Below, one piece after another: positions 45,549 to 53,552 of a stretch of 64,000 nucleotides of DNA; position 1 is the first letter of the stretch, and the number at the start of each line of letters is the position of its first letter. The position numbers and the translations under genes are program-made. This DNA is from AP-15 sp963698995. GTDB lineage: Bacteria; Pseudomonadota; Alphaproteobacteria; ATCC43930; CGMCC-115725. The DNA lies in contig CAVOTD010000108.1 in assembly GCA_963698995.1 (NCBI GenBank), positions 42,808 to 106,807 on the forward strand. Direction: 5' to 3'. Under the pieces are notes generated by a model. It saw only the letters and a program-made list of their open reading frames with translations, ran no database searches and was not told the DNA's origin.

Positions 45549-45607
45549 AAATAGGCGCTTTGTGCCGGCGCGCTAACCTGCCCCGCCGCTCCTGCGGGAA
45601 ATCTAAT

Positions 45608-46483
45608 TCAGCGGAGAAACTGCGCTTCGAGCTTGCGCATCTGCTCGTCCCCTTGCAGAGCAAATATCTCGGAAACCGTGGCGATGCCGCCCTCCACCCC
45701 GGCGATGCCGCCTTCGGCCAAGATGCGCGCGAAGGTCGTACGCATCGCGGCAACCGCCGCGCGGATCGCATGGTTGGCGCAGATAATCATCCCGACCTTG
45801 CCTAACGCCGCGATCTCGGAGAAGCAGAGTTGCGGGTAGGCCGTGGGCACCAGCACCAACGGCACCTGCCCAGGCCAAGCGTTGCAGAATTGCAGGATCT
45901 GGTCCGGCGTTTTCTCTTTGCTATGGACCAGCACCGCGTCGGCGCCTGCCTCGGCATAGGCGGCGCCGCGTTGCAATGCCTCGTCCTGACCCAACCCGGC
46001 GATCAGCGCCTCCGTCCGCGCGATCACCAGCAGCCCGCCCGACGACCGAGCGGCCTCGATCTTGCCCTGGAACTCCTCGACCGGCACCAGCACCTGGCGA
46101 CCACCAGGACGCAGACTACTATCCTTTGGGAAGGTCTTGTCTTCGATGACCACTGCGGCTACGCCGGCGGCGGCGTAGCGCGGCACCAGATAGGCGACGT
46201 TGACTGCGTTGCCGTAGCCCGTGTCGATATCGGCGACGACCGGGGCGGGCTGTACCTCGCCGATCGCGCGCATCAGCTCCAGATGCGTGTCGACCGACAG
46301 GATGTTGGCATCCGGCACGGCATAGGAGGCGGCCAGCTCAAAGCCGCTGCCCCAGATCGCATCGAAGCCCGCCCGGGCCGCCAGCTTCGCCGCCAGGGGG
46401 TTATGCGCGGCCATCGCAATTGCCGGGCGGATAGGGTCGAGCCGGGCCCGCAAGCGAGTGATCGCGGGGCTGTTCTGCAACAT
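45608..46483 (-). CDS. pphA: phosphonopyruvate hydrolase (PEP mutase/isocitrate lyase superfamily)
   Basis: The product is 291 aa from the ATG at 46483 (AGGAGAG upstream). It matches the phosphonopyruvate hydrolase pattern closely as I recall it: MAAHNPLAAKLAARAGFDAI, WGSGFELAASYAVPDANILS, DIDTGYGNAVNVAYLVP, the key EDKTFPKDSSLRPGGRQ and VEEFQGKIEAA. PphA cleaves 3-phosphonopyruvate to pyruvate and phosphate using Mg2+ (Asp in DIDTG, Glu in EDK). The EDKxFPK plus Thr/Ser-Ser-Leu-Arg stretch favours hydrolase over PEP mutase or methylisocitrate lyase. No phosphonoalanine transaminase or transporter lies next to it, so it may serve scavenging of an imported phosphonate. Confidence 0.75.
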   Translation of the reverse strand: MLQNSPAITRLRARLDPIRPAIAMAAHNPLAAKLAARAGFDAIWGSGFELAASYAVPDANILSVDTHLELMRAIGEVQPAPVVADIDTGYGNAVNVAYLVPRYAAAGVAAVVIEDKTFPKDSSLRPGGRQVLVPVEEFQGKIEAARSSGGLLVIARTEALIAGLGQDEALQRGAAYAEAGADAVLVHSKEKTPDQILQFCNAWPGQVPLVLVPTAYPQLCFSEIAALGKVGMIICANHAIRAAVAAMRTTFARILAEGGIAGVEGGIATVSEIFALQGDEQMRKLEAQFLR

Positions 46484-46816
46484 GGGTGATCTCTCCTCTA
46501 GATACTTCGGTGGCAACCGCCGTGCCCAAAGTCGGTCGCGGCGATGGCCGCGGCGAGATCCATCGGCGGCGGCGTCACATCCATCTTGCCCTTCTGTCGA
46601 ACGCAGCTCGGCTAACGGAAAGAACGCATTATGTTCTCCGGCCCTCGATAAGTCGCGCCTCTCGAGGAGAGACGCGCCCAACCGGCATACAGGCACGACA
46701 AATCCCCGGCATACTATCGCCGAAGAAGCGGTTGAGGTCCGACGCTTGGCCGGGCGAGGTCACGGGCGGCGCCCGTCTTCCCAAAAAGCTGCCAGGTCCG
46801 CTAGAAATCCGGCGTC

Positions 46817-46918
46817 ATTGGGGAATAGCCACCCGCGTTCGGCGCGGGGCTTGCGTCAACACACTCGGTTTCGGCCGTGGCGCAAGCTGACCCGCGAGGG
46901 GTTTGGCGAGACCTTTGG
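46817..46918 (+). promoter_or_regulatory. yybP-ykoY manganese riboswitch
   Basis: The conserved segments of the class occur in order: GGGGAATAGCC (46820-46830), a variable hairpin (CCCGCGTTCGGCGCGGG), GCGTCAACACACTCGG (46853-46868), a second hairpin (GGTTTCGGCC), CGCAAGCTGACC, and finally GCGAGACCTTTGG (46906-46918). These match the GGGGAGUAGCC / GUCAACAUACUCG / GAGACCUU core of yybP-ykoY aptamers. It lies ~70 bp upstream of a TMEM165/GDT1-type gene, the classic target. High Mn2+ would relieve repression and raise exporter synthesis. Confidence 0.8.
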
Positions 46919-46986
46919 TATCGGGTACCTGCTTCCGGGTTGGGCGGAGGGTGGCCGTGCCAAGGTTGATCTCCCGCCCGACCCCG

Positions 46987-47646
46987 ATGGCGCCATTGGA
47001 AGCCTTCCTGATCTCGACAATGGTCGTCGGTCTCGCCGAGATCGGCGACAAGACGCAGATCCTGTCCCTGATGCTTGCCGCACGGTTCCGGCGTCCCGTC
47101 CCGGTCACTTCGACGACTCTCGCAGACCATGCTGCTGCGGGTCTGGTGGGGGCGTATTTTGGCGCAATGCTGAGTGGCCCGCGGATCAGGTGGATCCTCG
47201 TGCTCTCGTTCTTCAGCGTCGCGCTATGGGCACTGTTCCCGGACCGTTACCAGGGCAACGACAAAACTATCGCTCGCTACGGAGCGGTCACCACCACCTT
47301 TATCGCATTCTTTTTTGCCGAGATCGGCGACAAGACGCAAATCGCCACCGTCGCTCTCGCCGCGCGGTTCGCGGTTTTTTATCCAGTCGTCGTCGGGACC
47401 ACGCTCGGTATGATGCTCGCCAACCTCCCGGCAGTGCTGGTTGGCGGCAGAATCGCCGACAGACTGCCGGGGCGCACCATCCGCGTCGCTGCCGCCCTGG
47501 TATTCGCCGCGTTCGGCGCCATCACCCTGTCGGCGCCGTCCACTGAAGCTCTTCGCCCGGCGCCGACAAACTGTCCGCGCTGTTGGTGCGGATCCGGATC
47601 GCTATATGCGGCCGAGAGCGAGCAGAATTATTATAATGACGAGTAA
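46987..47646 (+). CDS. TMEM165/GDT1 (UPF0016) family manganese exporter
   Basis: The ATG at 46987 gives 219 aa. Two copies of the family signature ExGDKT are present: VVGLAEIGDKTQILSLMLAA and FFFAEIGDKTQIATVALAA, each in a TM helix of an inverted-repeat membrane protein with ~6 helices. Bacterial members (MneA/MntX-type) export Mn2+. The upstream Mn riboswitch fits. The last ~25 residues (after ITLSAPS) are polar and overlap the convergent DUF3309 gene, so the original end may have been earlier. Confidence 0.85.
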   Translation: MAPLEAFLISTMVVGLAEIGDKTQILSLMLAARFRRPVPVTSTTLADHAAAGLVGAYFGAMLSGPRIRWILVLSFFSVALWALFPDRYQGNDKTIARYGAVTTTFIAFFFAEIGDKTQIATVALAARFAVFYPVVVGTTLGMMLANLPAVLVGGRIADRLPGRTIRVAAALVFAAFGAITLSAPSTEALRPAPTNCPRCWCGSGSLYAAESEQNYYNDE

Positions 47647-47760
47647 CAGACCGAGCCCGCCGCTCGGATAGTACCCCCAGCCGCCGCTATATCCCCATGT
47701 CGGCAGCGAGCCGATCAAGAGGACGATCAGGATGATCAGAAGGATCGTGCCCAAGGTCAT
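47602..47760 (-). CDS. DUF3309 small membrane protein
   Basis: The minus strand from 47760 encodes 52 aa: LGTILLIILIVLLIGSLP, then TWGYSGGWGYYPSGGLGLLL and an isoleucine/leucine helix ending in LALGRI. This is the exact pattern of DUF3309: two hydrophobic helices flanking a Trp/Tyr/Gly-rich turn. The family is common in alphaproteobacteria, and its function is unknown. Its 3' end overlaps the Mn exporter by 45 bp (convergent). The gap 47761-47929 has no gene. Confidence 0.8.
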   Translation of the reverse strand: MTLGTILLIILIVLLIGSLPTWGYSGGWGYYPSGGLGLLLVIIIILLALGRI

Positions 47761-47929
47761 TCGCGCCACATCAACAAGGTTGCTTTCAGTATCTACAACC
47801 TCGCGGGCTCGACAGAAGTTCCACGCTTAGTTTTGCGGCGGCCGCGAATTCACCGTTAATCGGGAATAACAGAAAGCAACCGAAAGCACTGTTTCACTTG
47901 CCCGCGAATTGCTGCGGACCGCCGCCCTT

Positions 47930-48472
47930 TTACCAGCGACGGATCGGTCCGCAGTCAACGTGAACGAAGTCGGAGCGGGGATAGTAGCCGACACCGCCGC
48001 ACTGCAGGCTCATCGCCGCATCACGCACTTGGGCCAAGCTGCGGCGCTCCGATCGCAAATCCACCGCCATTCCCTTGATATGGTAGCTGTGCTTTGCGAC
48101 ACCGTCGCCGCGCAGGTACATATTCATATTGGTGGTGGGCGAGCGGTAGCCGCTGACCACCAAGAAGGGATCGGTGATCTCAAGGCTCTCGCGCATCATG
48201 GCGAGCACGTCGAGAACACCGGCGTCCATCGGGCGCATCTCGTCGGTGTGGTGATCCCGCAAGATCCAGTTGATGTCCCTCACCGCTTCTCGAATGTAGT
48301 GCCCGTCAGCCCAGTAGACGGTGCGCAACCATTCGCCGGTATGAGTGTTGTAAAGCGAGATGGATCGCGGAGCATACGAAATCGCTGGAGCCGGATCGAC
48401 GAGACCAACGGCAGTAACGGCAACCGCAGCGCCCAGCAGTCGGCGGCGGCTCAGCAAATAAGACGCTGACAT
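47930..48472 (-). CDS. DUF882/MepK-like murein endopeptidase (M15 family)
   Basis: The product is 180 aa from the ATG at 48472. It has a Tat-type signal (SRRRLLGAAVAVTAVGLV) and then the M15A metal-site motifs: SYHIKGMAVDLRSERR (HxxGxAxD) and DFVHVDCGPIR (HxD). VVSGYRSPTTNMNM is the substrate-side strand. E. coli MepK (YcbK) is a DUF882 endopeptidase that cleaves mDAP-mDAP (3-3) cross-links in peptidoglycan. Its pairing with the downstream YcbB-like L,D-transpeptidase gene on the same strand repeats the E. coli ycbB-ycbK neighbourhood. It would act in the periplasm. Confidence 0.85.
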   Translation of the reverse strand: MSASYLLSRRRLLGAAVAVTAVGLVDPAPAISYAPRSISLYNTHTGEWLRTVYWADGHYIREAVRDINWILRDHHTDEMRPMDAGVLDVLAMMRESLEITDPFLVVSGYRSPTTNMNMYLRGDGVAKHSYHIKGMAVDLRSERRSLAQVRDAAMSLQCGGVGYYPRSDFVHVDCGPIRRW

Positions 48473-48611
48473 TTGCAACCCCCCAAATTCCCCGGGGGAC
48501 GCCATATCATCTGATAACTGCACAGACAAGACCTAATCGGTTGAAATCTACCAATCCAAGGGCGATCTGCCGCAAGATTTTAAGCGCCAGTTGAACTGTA
48601 CTGCAGTTAAA

Positions 48612-50078
48612 TCACCCTTTCCGCTGGCCAGTCGAGGAATCTTGCGCCACCGGCAGCGGTTGTGCCCGCGTCAGATAGCGCCAAATCTCTTCATCGCGCT
48701 GATATGGATCGGCGCGGAACTGTATCGAGCCGTCCGATTCGACGTAAACCGTCTGATAGACAAGGAAAACCGGTATTGCGGCTGGCAATGCCCGCCGAGC
48801 GGTGCGCCCGGTGGCAATTCCCTTATCGATCGCCGCCAAAGGCTGCCCGAGGAGGAGCATCGCCAAACCCTGCGGATTCTCGACACGCACGCAACCGTGG
48901 CTCATCATGCGCGCGGCGGCCTGGAACAGCGACCTCGTAGAGGTATCGTGCAGATACACGTCATAGCGATCGCTCATCTCGAATTTGAGCCGGCCCAGCG
49001 CGCTGTAGGGCCCCGCCTCCTGCTGGATCGACCCATTGCTGCGAAACCGCATGTGATGGCTGATCAAATAACTCGGATCGGCACTCAGTTTCGGCAAAAT
49101 TTCCTTTTGCGCGATCGATCGCGGAATGTTCCACGGCGGATTGAATAGCACGTCATTGATCGTCGATTGAAACTCGGGGGTTTGCTTGTCGGTCTCGCCG
49201 ACCACGACGCGGGTCGTAAATATCGGCCGATCGTCCCGGAACAGCTGAAGTCGCGCAATGGCCGCATTGACGACGATCCGGTCCTGAGGCATGTGCCGGG
49301 GCAGCCAGCGGAGCCGCTCGAGATTGACCGCGAGCTGCCGCGCCCGCCGTTCTGCTGAAGCCGCTCTTTCCGGGAAGAGAGGCTCCGATTTGTTCCGGGT
49401 GGGGGGAACGCCGGCGGCGATTGCCCGGTACTCCGCATAGGCCCGGCGCATCGTCTTATATTCGAGTGACGAGGGAGCGAGCGCCTCGATCACGTTTGCC
49501 GGATCGTGGTCGGCAATGGCTGCATCGAGAACCGCGGCGACGTTGACCGGTTCAGGTGTCAAATCCTCGTCGTCCATCCGATCCTCGATCGGCAGCGCCC
49601 CTCGCGACAGCGCGTCGGCGTAATAAAGAAACGCGTCGGACAACAGCAGGTCTCGTTCGACCGGCGACAGGGCGGCACGATGCTGGAAGAGAACGGCTTG
49701 GTGAAACAGGTTGGGGTCGAGACCGTGATCACCGGCGCGGATGACGGCGTCCTGCAGGCGGCTCATTTCCGCGGGATGGGCGTCCCACACGATCTGATAT
49801 CCATGGACAATATAAAACCGCCGCAGCAACGTCCTATGCAACCGTTCGCCGGCGATTGTCAGTTTTCCCGCCGTGTCGAGGTGCGCCTTGAGTTCGGCGT
49901 TGCCGACGAACGGGATAGCATCCGCCGGTGCCGCGTCGGGTGGCGGCGCAGGGATGGCTGGGTCAGCGAGCGTTGCGGCTTCCTTGGCGCCGGCTGCGAC
50001 CGCCTGAAGCGGGTAAATCGCGGACCCGATTGCGCCCAGCGCAAGTCCAATGATGCACCCCGCCTGGACGCGCCTCAT
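48612..50078 (-). CDS. YcbB/LdtD-type L,D-transpeptidase
   Basis: From the ATG at 50078 the product is 488 aa, with a hydrophobic signal or anchor (CIIGLALGAIGSAIYPL). The YkuD catalytic motif is MMSHGCVRVENP with Cys near residue 396 and His two residues earlier; the preceding HDTS segment is also typical. The large N-terminal scaffold (FYIVHGYQIVW, ALSRGALP, LERLRWLPRHMPQDRIVVN) is that of the YcbB group, not the short ErfK/YbiS group. It makes 3-3 cross-links in peptidoglycan in the periplasm. The frame extends upstream to 50207, but that part shows no secretion signal. It is transcribed upstream of the MepK-like gene. Confidence 0.87.
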   Translation of the reverse strand: MRRVQAGCIIGLALGAIGSAIYPLQAVAAGAKEAATLADPAIPAPPPDAAPADAIPFVGNAELKAHLDTAGKLTIAGERLHRTLLRRFYIVHGYQIVWDAHPAEMSRLQDAVIRAGDHGLDPNLFHQAVLFQHRAALSPVERDLLLSDAFLYYADALSRGALPIEDRMDDEDLTPEPVNVAAVLDAAIADHDPANVIEALAPSSLEYKTMRRAYAEYRAIAAGVPPTRNKSEPLFPERAASAERRARQLAVNLERLRWLPRHMPQDRIVVNAAIARLQLFRDDRPIFTTRVVVGETDKQTPEFQSTINDVLFNPPWNIPRSIAQKEILPKLSADPSYLISHHMRFRSNGSIQQEAGPYSALGRLKFEMSDRYDVYLHDTSTRSLFQAAARMMSHGCVRVENPQGLAMLLLGQPLAAIDKGIATGRTARRALPAAIPVFLVYQTVYVESDGSIQFRADPYQRDEEIWRYLTRAQPLPVAQDSSTGQRKG

Positions 50079-50342
50079 TCCGTAGCGAGAGATAGGGCAT
50101 TTGATCACGGTATTTCGCTCGCGCACCAATCGGCGATGACGGAAATCGCGCCGCGAGCTAAAACATCTCGCTGCGGCCGCGGTTCCGCAGTGAGGGCAAG
50201 CGGCCAATGCTAGCGTGCGCCGCGCGCGCGCGCAATTCGAAGGCGAACAACTCGCTCATTATAGGTAGAGATATAGATAGGGAGGCCCGACGCGGCAGTC
50301 GGCGGACGACCAAAGATTGAAGCCGAGAGGTGGAGGTAGAAC

Positions 50343-52289
50343 GTGCCGGACATGCGGCTCGATCGTCCCGACGTAGCGCAGCAAACCCCGCACGAGGTAC
50401 TGCGCGAGGTCTTCGGCTTTGCGAGCTTCCGGGGTCAGCAACTGGCGGTAATCGAGCACGTGACTGCCGGTCGCGATGCCGTCGTGCTGATGCCGACCGG
50501 CGGCGGCAAGTCGCTGTGCTACCAGGTGCCGGCGCTGCTGCGACCAGGTGTCGGCGTCGTGGTGTCCCCGTTGATCGCGCTGATGAAGGATCAGGTGGAT
50601 GCCTTGCGCCAAGCGGGAGTGCGCGCCGCAGCGTTGAATTCGCGCCTCTCGCCCGGCGAAGCCGGCGAGATCGAGCGCGCCGCTCGCGACGCTACCCTCG
50701 ATCTCCTCTATGTCTCGCCCGAACGGCTGGTCACCGCGCGCTTCCTGGAGCTCTTGGCGGGCATTCGCGTCGCGCTCTTCGCCGTCGACGAGGCGCACTG
50801 CATCTCCCAATGGGGCCACGATTTTCGCCAGGAATACCAGCAGCTCTCGATCCTAAAGGAGCGCTTTCCCGAGGTGCCAGTGTTGGCCCTCACCGCGACC
50901 GCCGACGACCCGACGCGACGCGACATCGTCGCCCAGCTTCGGCTGGCCAAGGCGCAAATTTTCGCCGCCGGTTATGACCGGCCGAACCTGTTCTACCGAG
51001 TCATTCTCAAGGCCAATCCGCTGGAACAGCTCTGGGAATTTCTAACCGAGGAGCATCCGGGCGATGCCGGGATCATCTACTGTTTCACGCGGCGGGGGGT
51101 CGAAGAGACGGCCGCCTGGCTCAAGCAGCGCGGGCGGGATGCGCTGCCCTACCATGCCGGCCTCGACCCGGCGACACGGGAGCGTCACCAGGAACGGTTT
51201 CTTCGGGAGGAAGGCGTCGTAATGGTCGCGACGATCGCCTTTGGCATGGGTATCGACAAGTCGAATGTGCGGTTTGTGGCCCATCTCGACGCGCCGAAGA
51301 ACCTTGAAGCCTATTACCAGGAGACCGGGCGCGCCGGCCGCGACGGTCTTCCGGCCGATGCCTGGCTGACCTACGGCATCGCCGATGTGATGAACTTGTT
51401 TCGACTGCTCGAGATGGGTGAGGCGAGCGACCGCCAGCGTCGCATCGAGCGGCAAAAGATCGATGCGCTGATCGGCTATTGCGAGGCGGTTTCGTGCCGA
51501 CGGAAGGTTTTGCTCGGCTATTTCGGCGAGGTCGATCATCCGCCCTGCGGTAATTGCGACAATTGCCGCACACCGGTGCCGAGCTGGGATGGAACTATCG
51601 CCGCGCAAAAGGCGCTCTCGGCGATTTACCGCACCGGACAAAGGTTTGGCACACGTCATTTGGTGGACGTCCTGCTCGGCGCCGAAACTGAACGCGTCCT
51701 CAGGCTGGGGCACAATCGATTGAAGACCTTCGGCGTCGGCGCCGAGCTCGACCGCCGCAGCTGGGTATCGGTGTTCCGGCAGCTGGTCGCCCAGGGCTTT
51801 GTCGTGCCGGATATTGCCGGTCACGGCGGTCTTTCGCTGGCGCCCGCGGCCGCCGAGATCCTGCGTGGTACCAGAGCCGTTCACTTTCGGATCGACGAGC
51901 GCCCCCGTCAGCAGCGGCACCGTCGGCCGGACCGCCAGGCCGGGCCGAGCCCCGCTGAGCCTGACCCTATCGTCCGCTCGCTATGGGAGGCGCTACGCGC
52001 CTGGCGCCTACAAGAAGCGCGACGGCAGGAGCTTCCACCCTACGTTGTCTTCCATGACTCGACGTTGATCGAGGTGGCGCGGCGCCGTCCGATCTCGCTT
52101 ACCGCCCTTGCTGACATTCCGGGCATCGGTCGCAGCAAGCTCGAACGCTACGGCCAATCGGTGATTAGTATCGTCGCTGAAATGGCGGCGGGTCACAGCG
52201 CTGCCGAGGCAGCAGAGGGTCGGCCTCCGGCGGACTTGGACGGGACGCGATCCAACGAGACTGGCGCGGCCAAAGACGCCCCGCCATAG
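50343..52289 (+). CDS. recQ: ATP-dependent DNA helicase RecQ
   Basis: The 648-aa product (GTG at 50343, or ATG at 50352) contains the helicase core motif 0/I LREVFGFASFRGQQ and LMPTGGGKSLCYQVPALL, Ia VVVSPLIALMKDQV, II AVDEAHCISQWGHDFR, III LALTATADDPTRRD, and V/VI TIAFGMGIDKSNVRFVAH and YYQETGRAGRDG. The RQC zinc site has CRRKVLLGYFGE and CGNCDNC. A C-terminal HRDC domain (FHDSTLIEVARRRPISLTAL) is present, so it is full length. It unwinds DNA 3' to 5' in recombinational repair. Confidence 0.95.
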   Translation: MPDMRLDRPDVAQQTPHEVLREVFGFASFRGQQLAVIEHVTAGRDAVVLMPTGGGKSLCYQVPALLRPGVGVVVSPLIALMKDQVDALRQAGVRAAALNSRLSPGEAGEIERAARDATLDLLYVSPERLVTARFLELLAGIRVALFAVDEAHCISQWGHDFRQEYQQLSILKERFPEVPVLALTATADDPTRRDIVAQLRLAKAQIFAAGYDRPNLFYRVILKANPLEQLWEFLTEEHPGDAGIIYCFTRRGVEETAAWLKQRGRDALPYHAGLDPATRERHQERFLREEGVVMVATIAFGMGIDKSNVRFVAHLDAPKNLEAYYQETGRAGRDGLPADAWLTYGIADVMNLFRLLEMGEASDRQRRIERQKIDALIGYCEAVSCRRKVLLGYFGEVDHPPCGNCDNCRTPVPSWDGTIAAQKALSAIYRTGQRFGTRHLVDVLLGAETERVLRLGHNRLKTFGVGAELDRRSWVSVFRQLVAQGFVVPDIAGHGGLSLAPAAAEILRGTRAVHFRIDERPRQQRHRRPDRQAGPSPAEPDPIVRSLWEALRAWRLQEARRQELPPYVVFHDSTLIEVARRRPISLTALADIPGIGRSKLERYGQSVISIVAEMAAGHSAAEAAEGRPPADLDGTRSNETGAAKDAPP

Positions 52290-52404
52290 CGGTTCCACGA
52301 ACGCCGATCCGGTGCGCCCTAAGCACCCACCGCCGGGTCAACCCCTGTTGCAATCGTAGAAGATCCATGTTGTCTTCCCAGATTGTTGTCTCGCTGGTGA
52401 GACG

Positions 52405-53460
52405 ATGTCGGCGAAGTTCTGCGTTTGGCGGTGGGGTCTCAGCGGGGCCCTCCTGGTTGCTGGCCTTCTTTTGGGGCTTGCATCGCCGAGCGCGCAGGAC
52501 ACTCAGTTCTTCCGGATCGGTGCTGCCGCGACATCGGGGACATTTTTTGAGATCGGCGGGGTGATCGCGAGCGCTATCTCGAAGCCGGCCGGCTCGCCGC
52601 CTTGCGACCATGGGGGCAGCTGTGGTGTCCCCGATCTGGTCGCAGTGACCCAGGCAACCAAGGGCTCGGTGGAGAATCTCCGCATGGTGGCTGCTGGCCA
52701 GATAGAATCCGGGATCGCGCAATCCGATATCGCGGGCTGGGCCTATGCCGGAGCCGGCATTTTTGCCGCCGACGGGCCGATCAAGGATTTGCGGGCGATC
52801 GCCAGCCTGTTTCCCGAAGATGTTCAGTTCGTCGTGCGCGGCGATAGTCCGATCCGAACTCTCGCCGACCTCAGGGGCAGGCACATTTCGTTGGGCCAAA
52901 CCGGATCCGGCACGCTCGCCGATGCCCGCGTCGTGCTGGCCGCGGCCGGATTGACCGAAAAAGACATGATGGTCGAATATCTCCGCCCCGGCGCTGCCGC
53001 TGCCGGCATCGGCGATGGCACACTCGACGGTTTTTTTCTTATTGGCGGCGTCCCCGTCCCGGCCATCCGTGAGCTCGCCGCAGCGATACCGATCCGGCTA
53101 ATTCCGATCGATGATGATGTTCTTGTCAACATGCAGGAAAGTTCGAGCTCTTATCGCCGCTCGGTGATACCCGCTGGGACCTACCCAGGCATCAACGAGG
53201 AGACCCCGTCGATCGGCTTCAACGCACTGTGGGTCGTGTCAGCCGGCGCCTCGGACGATCTGATCTACAGCATCACCAAAGCATTGTGGAGCGAGGCGAC
53301 CCAGCATCTCCTTGAGACTCACAATCCCATCGGGAAACAAGTCACGCTGGAGAATGCGCTCAAGGGTCTCACGATACCGCTGCATCCCGGAGCGAAGCGG
53401 TTTTATCGCGAGGCCGGGCTGCCTGTCGACGAAGATCGCGCCGTCGGCAAGCGCGAATGA
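52405..53460 (+). CDS. TAXI-family TRAP transporter solute-binding protein
   Basis: The 351-aa product has a signal peptide (GALLVAGLLLGLASPSA) followed by FFRIGAAATSGTFFEIGGVI, the TAXI N-terminal strand. LVAVTQATKGSVENLRMVAA, GIAQSDIAGWAYAGAG and HISLGQTGSGTLADARVVLA are typical of the family, as is the late WVVSAGASDDLIYSITKALW. It would bind an organic acid or amino acid in the periplasm. The membrane TRAP subunits are not adjacent, so it would have to work with components elsewhere. It precedes the soeABC-like operon by 92 bp. Confidence 0.85.
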   Translation: MSAKFCVWRWGLSGALLVAGLLLGLASPSAQDTQFFRIGAAATSGTFFEIGGVIASAISKPAGSPPCDHGGSCGVPDLVAVTQATKGSVENLRMVAAGQIESGIAQSDIAGWAYAGAGIFAADGPIKDLRAIASLFPEDVQFVVRGDSPIRTLADLRGRHISLGQTGSGTLADARVVLAAAGLTEKDMMVEYLRPGAAAAGIGDGTLDGFFLIGGVPVPAIRELAAAIPIRLIPIDDDVLVNMQESSSSYRRSVIPAGTYPGINEETPSIGFNALWVVSAGASDDLIYSITKALWSEATQHLLETHNPIGKQVTLENALKGLTIPLHPGAKRFYREAGLPVDEDRAVGKRE

Positions 53461-53552
53461 GGGACGCACGCTGGGCGGGCAACCTCGCCTGAGGCCGTCG
53501 TAAAGGTGAAACAAATGACTCTTGATCAGTTCGTCGCTGCATGGGGGGGAGT

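Noticed and set aside
46458..47546. 362-codon plus-strand frame across the riboswitch and Mn exporter
   Set aside because: It overlaps a structured riboswitch and the exporter in another frame, with Arg/Ser-rich, featureless sequence.
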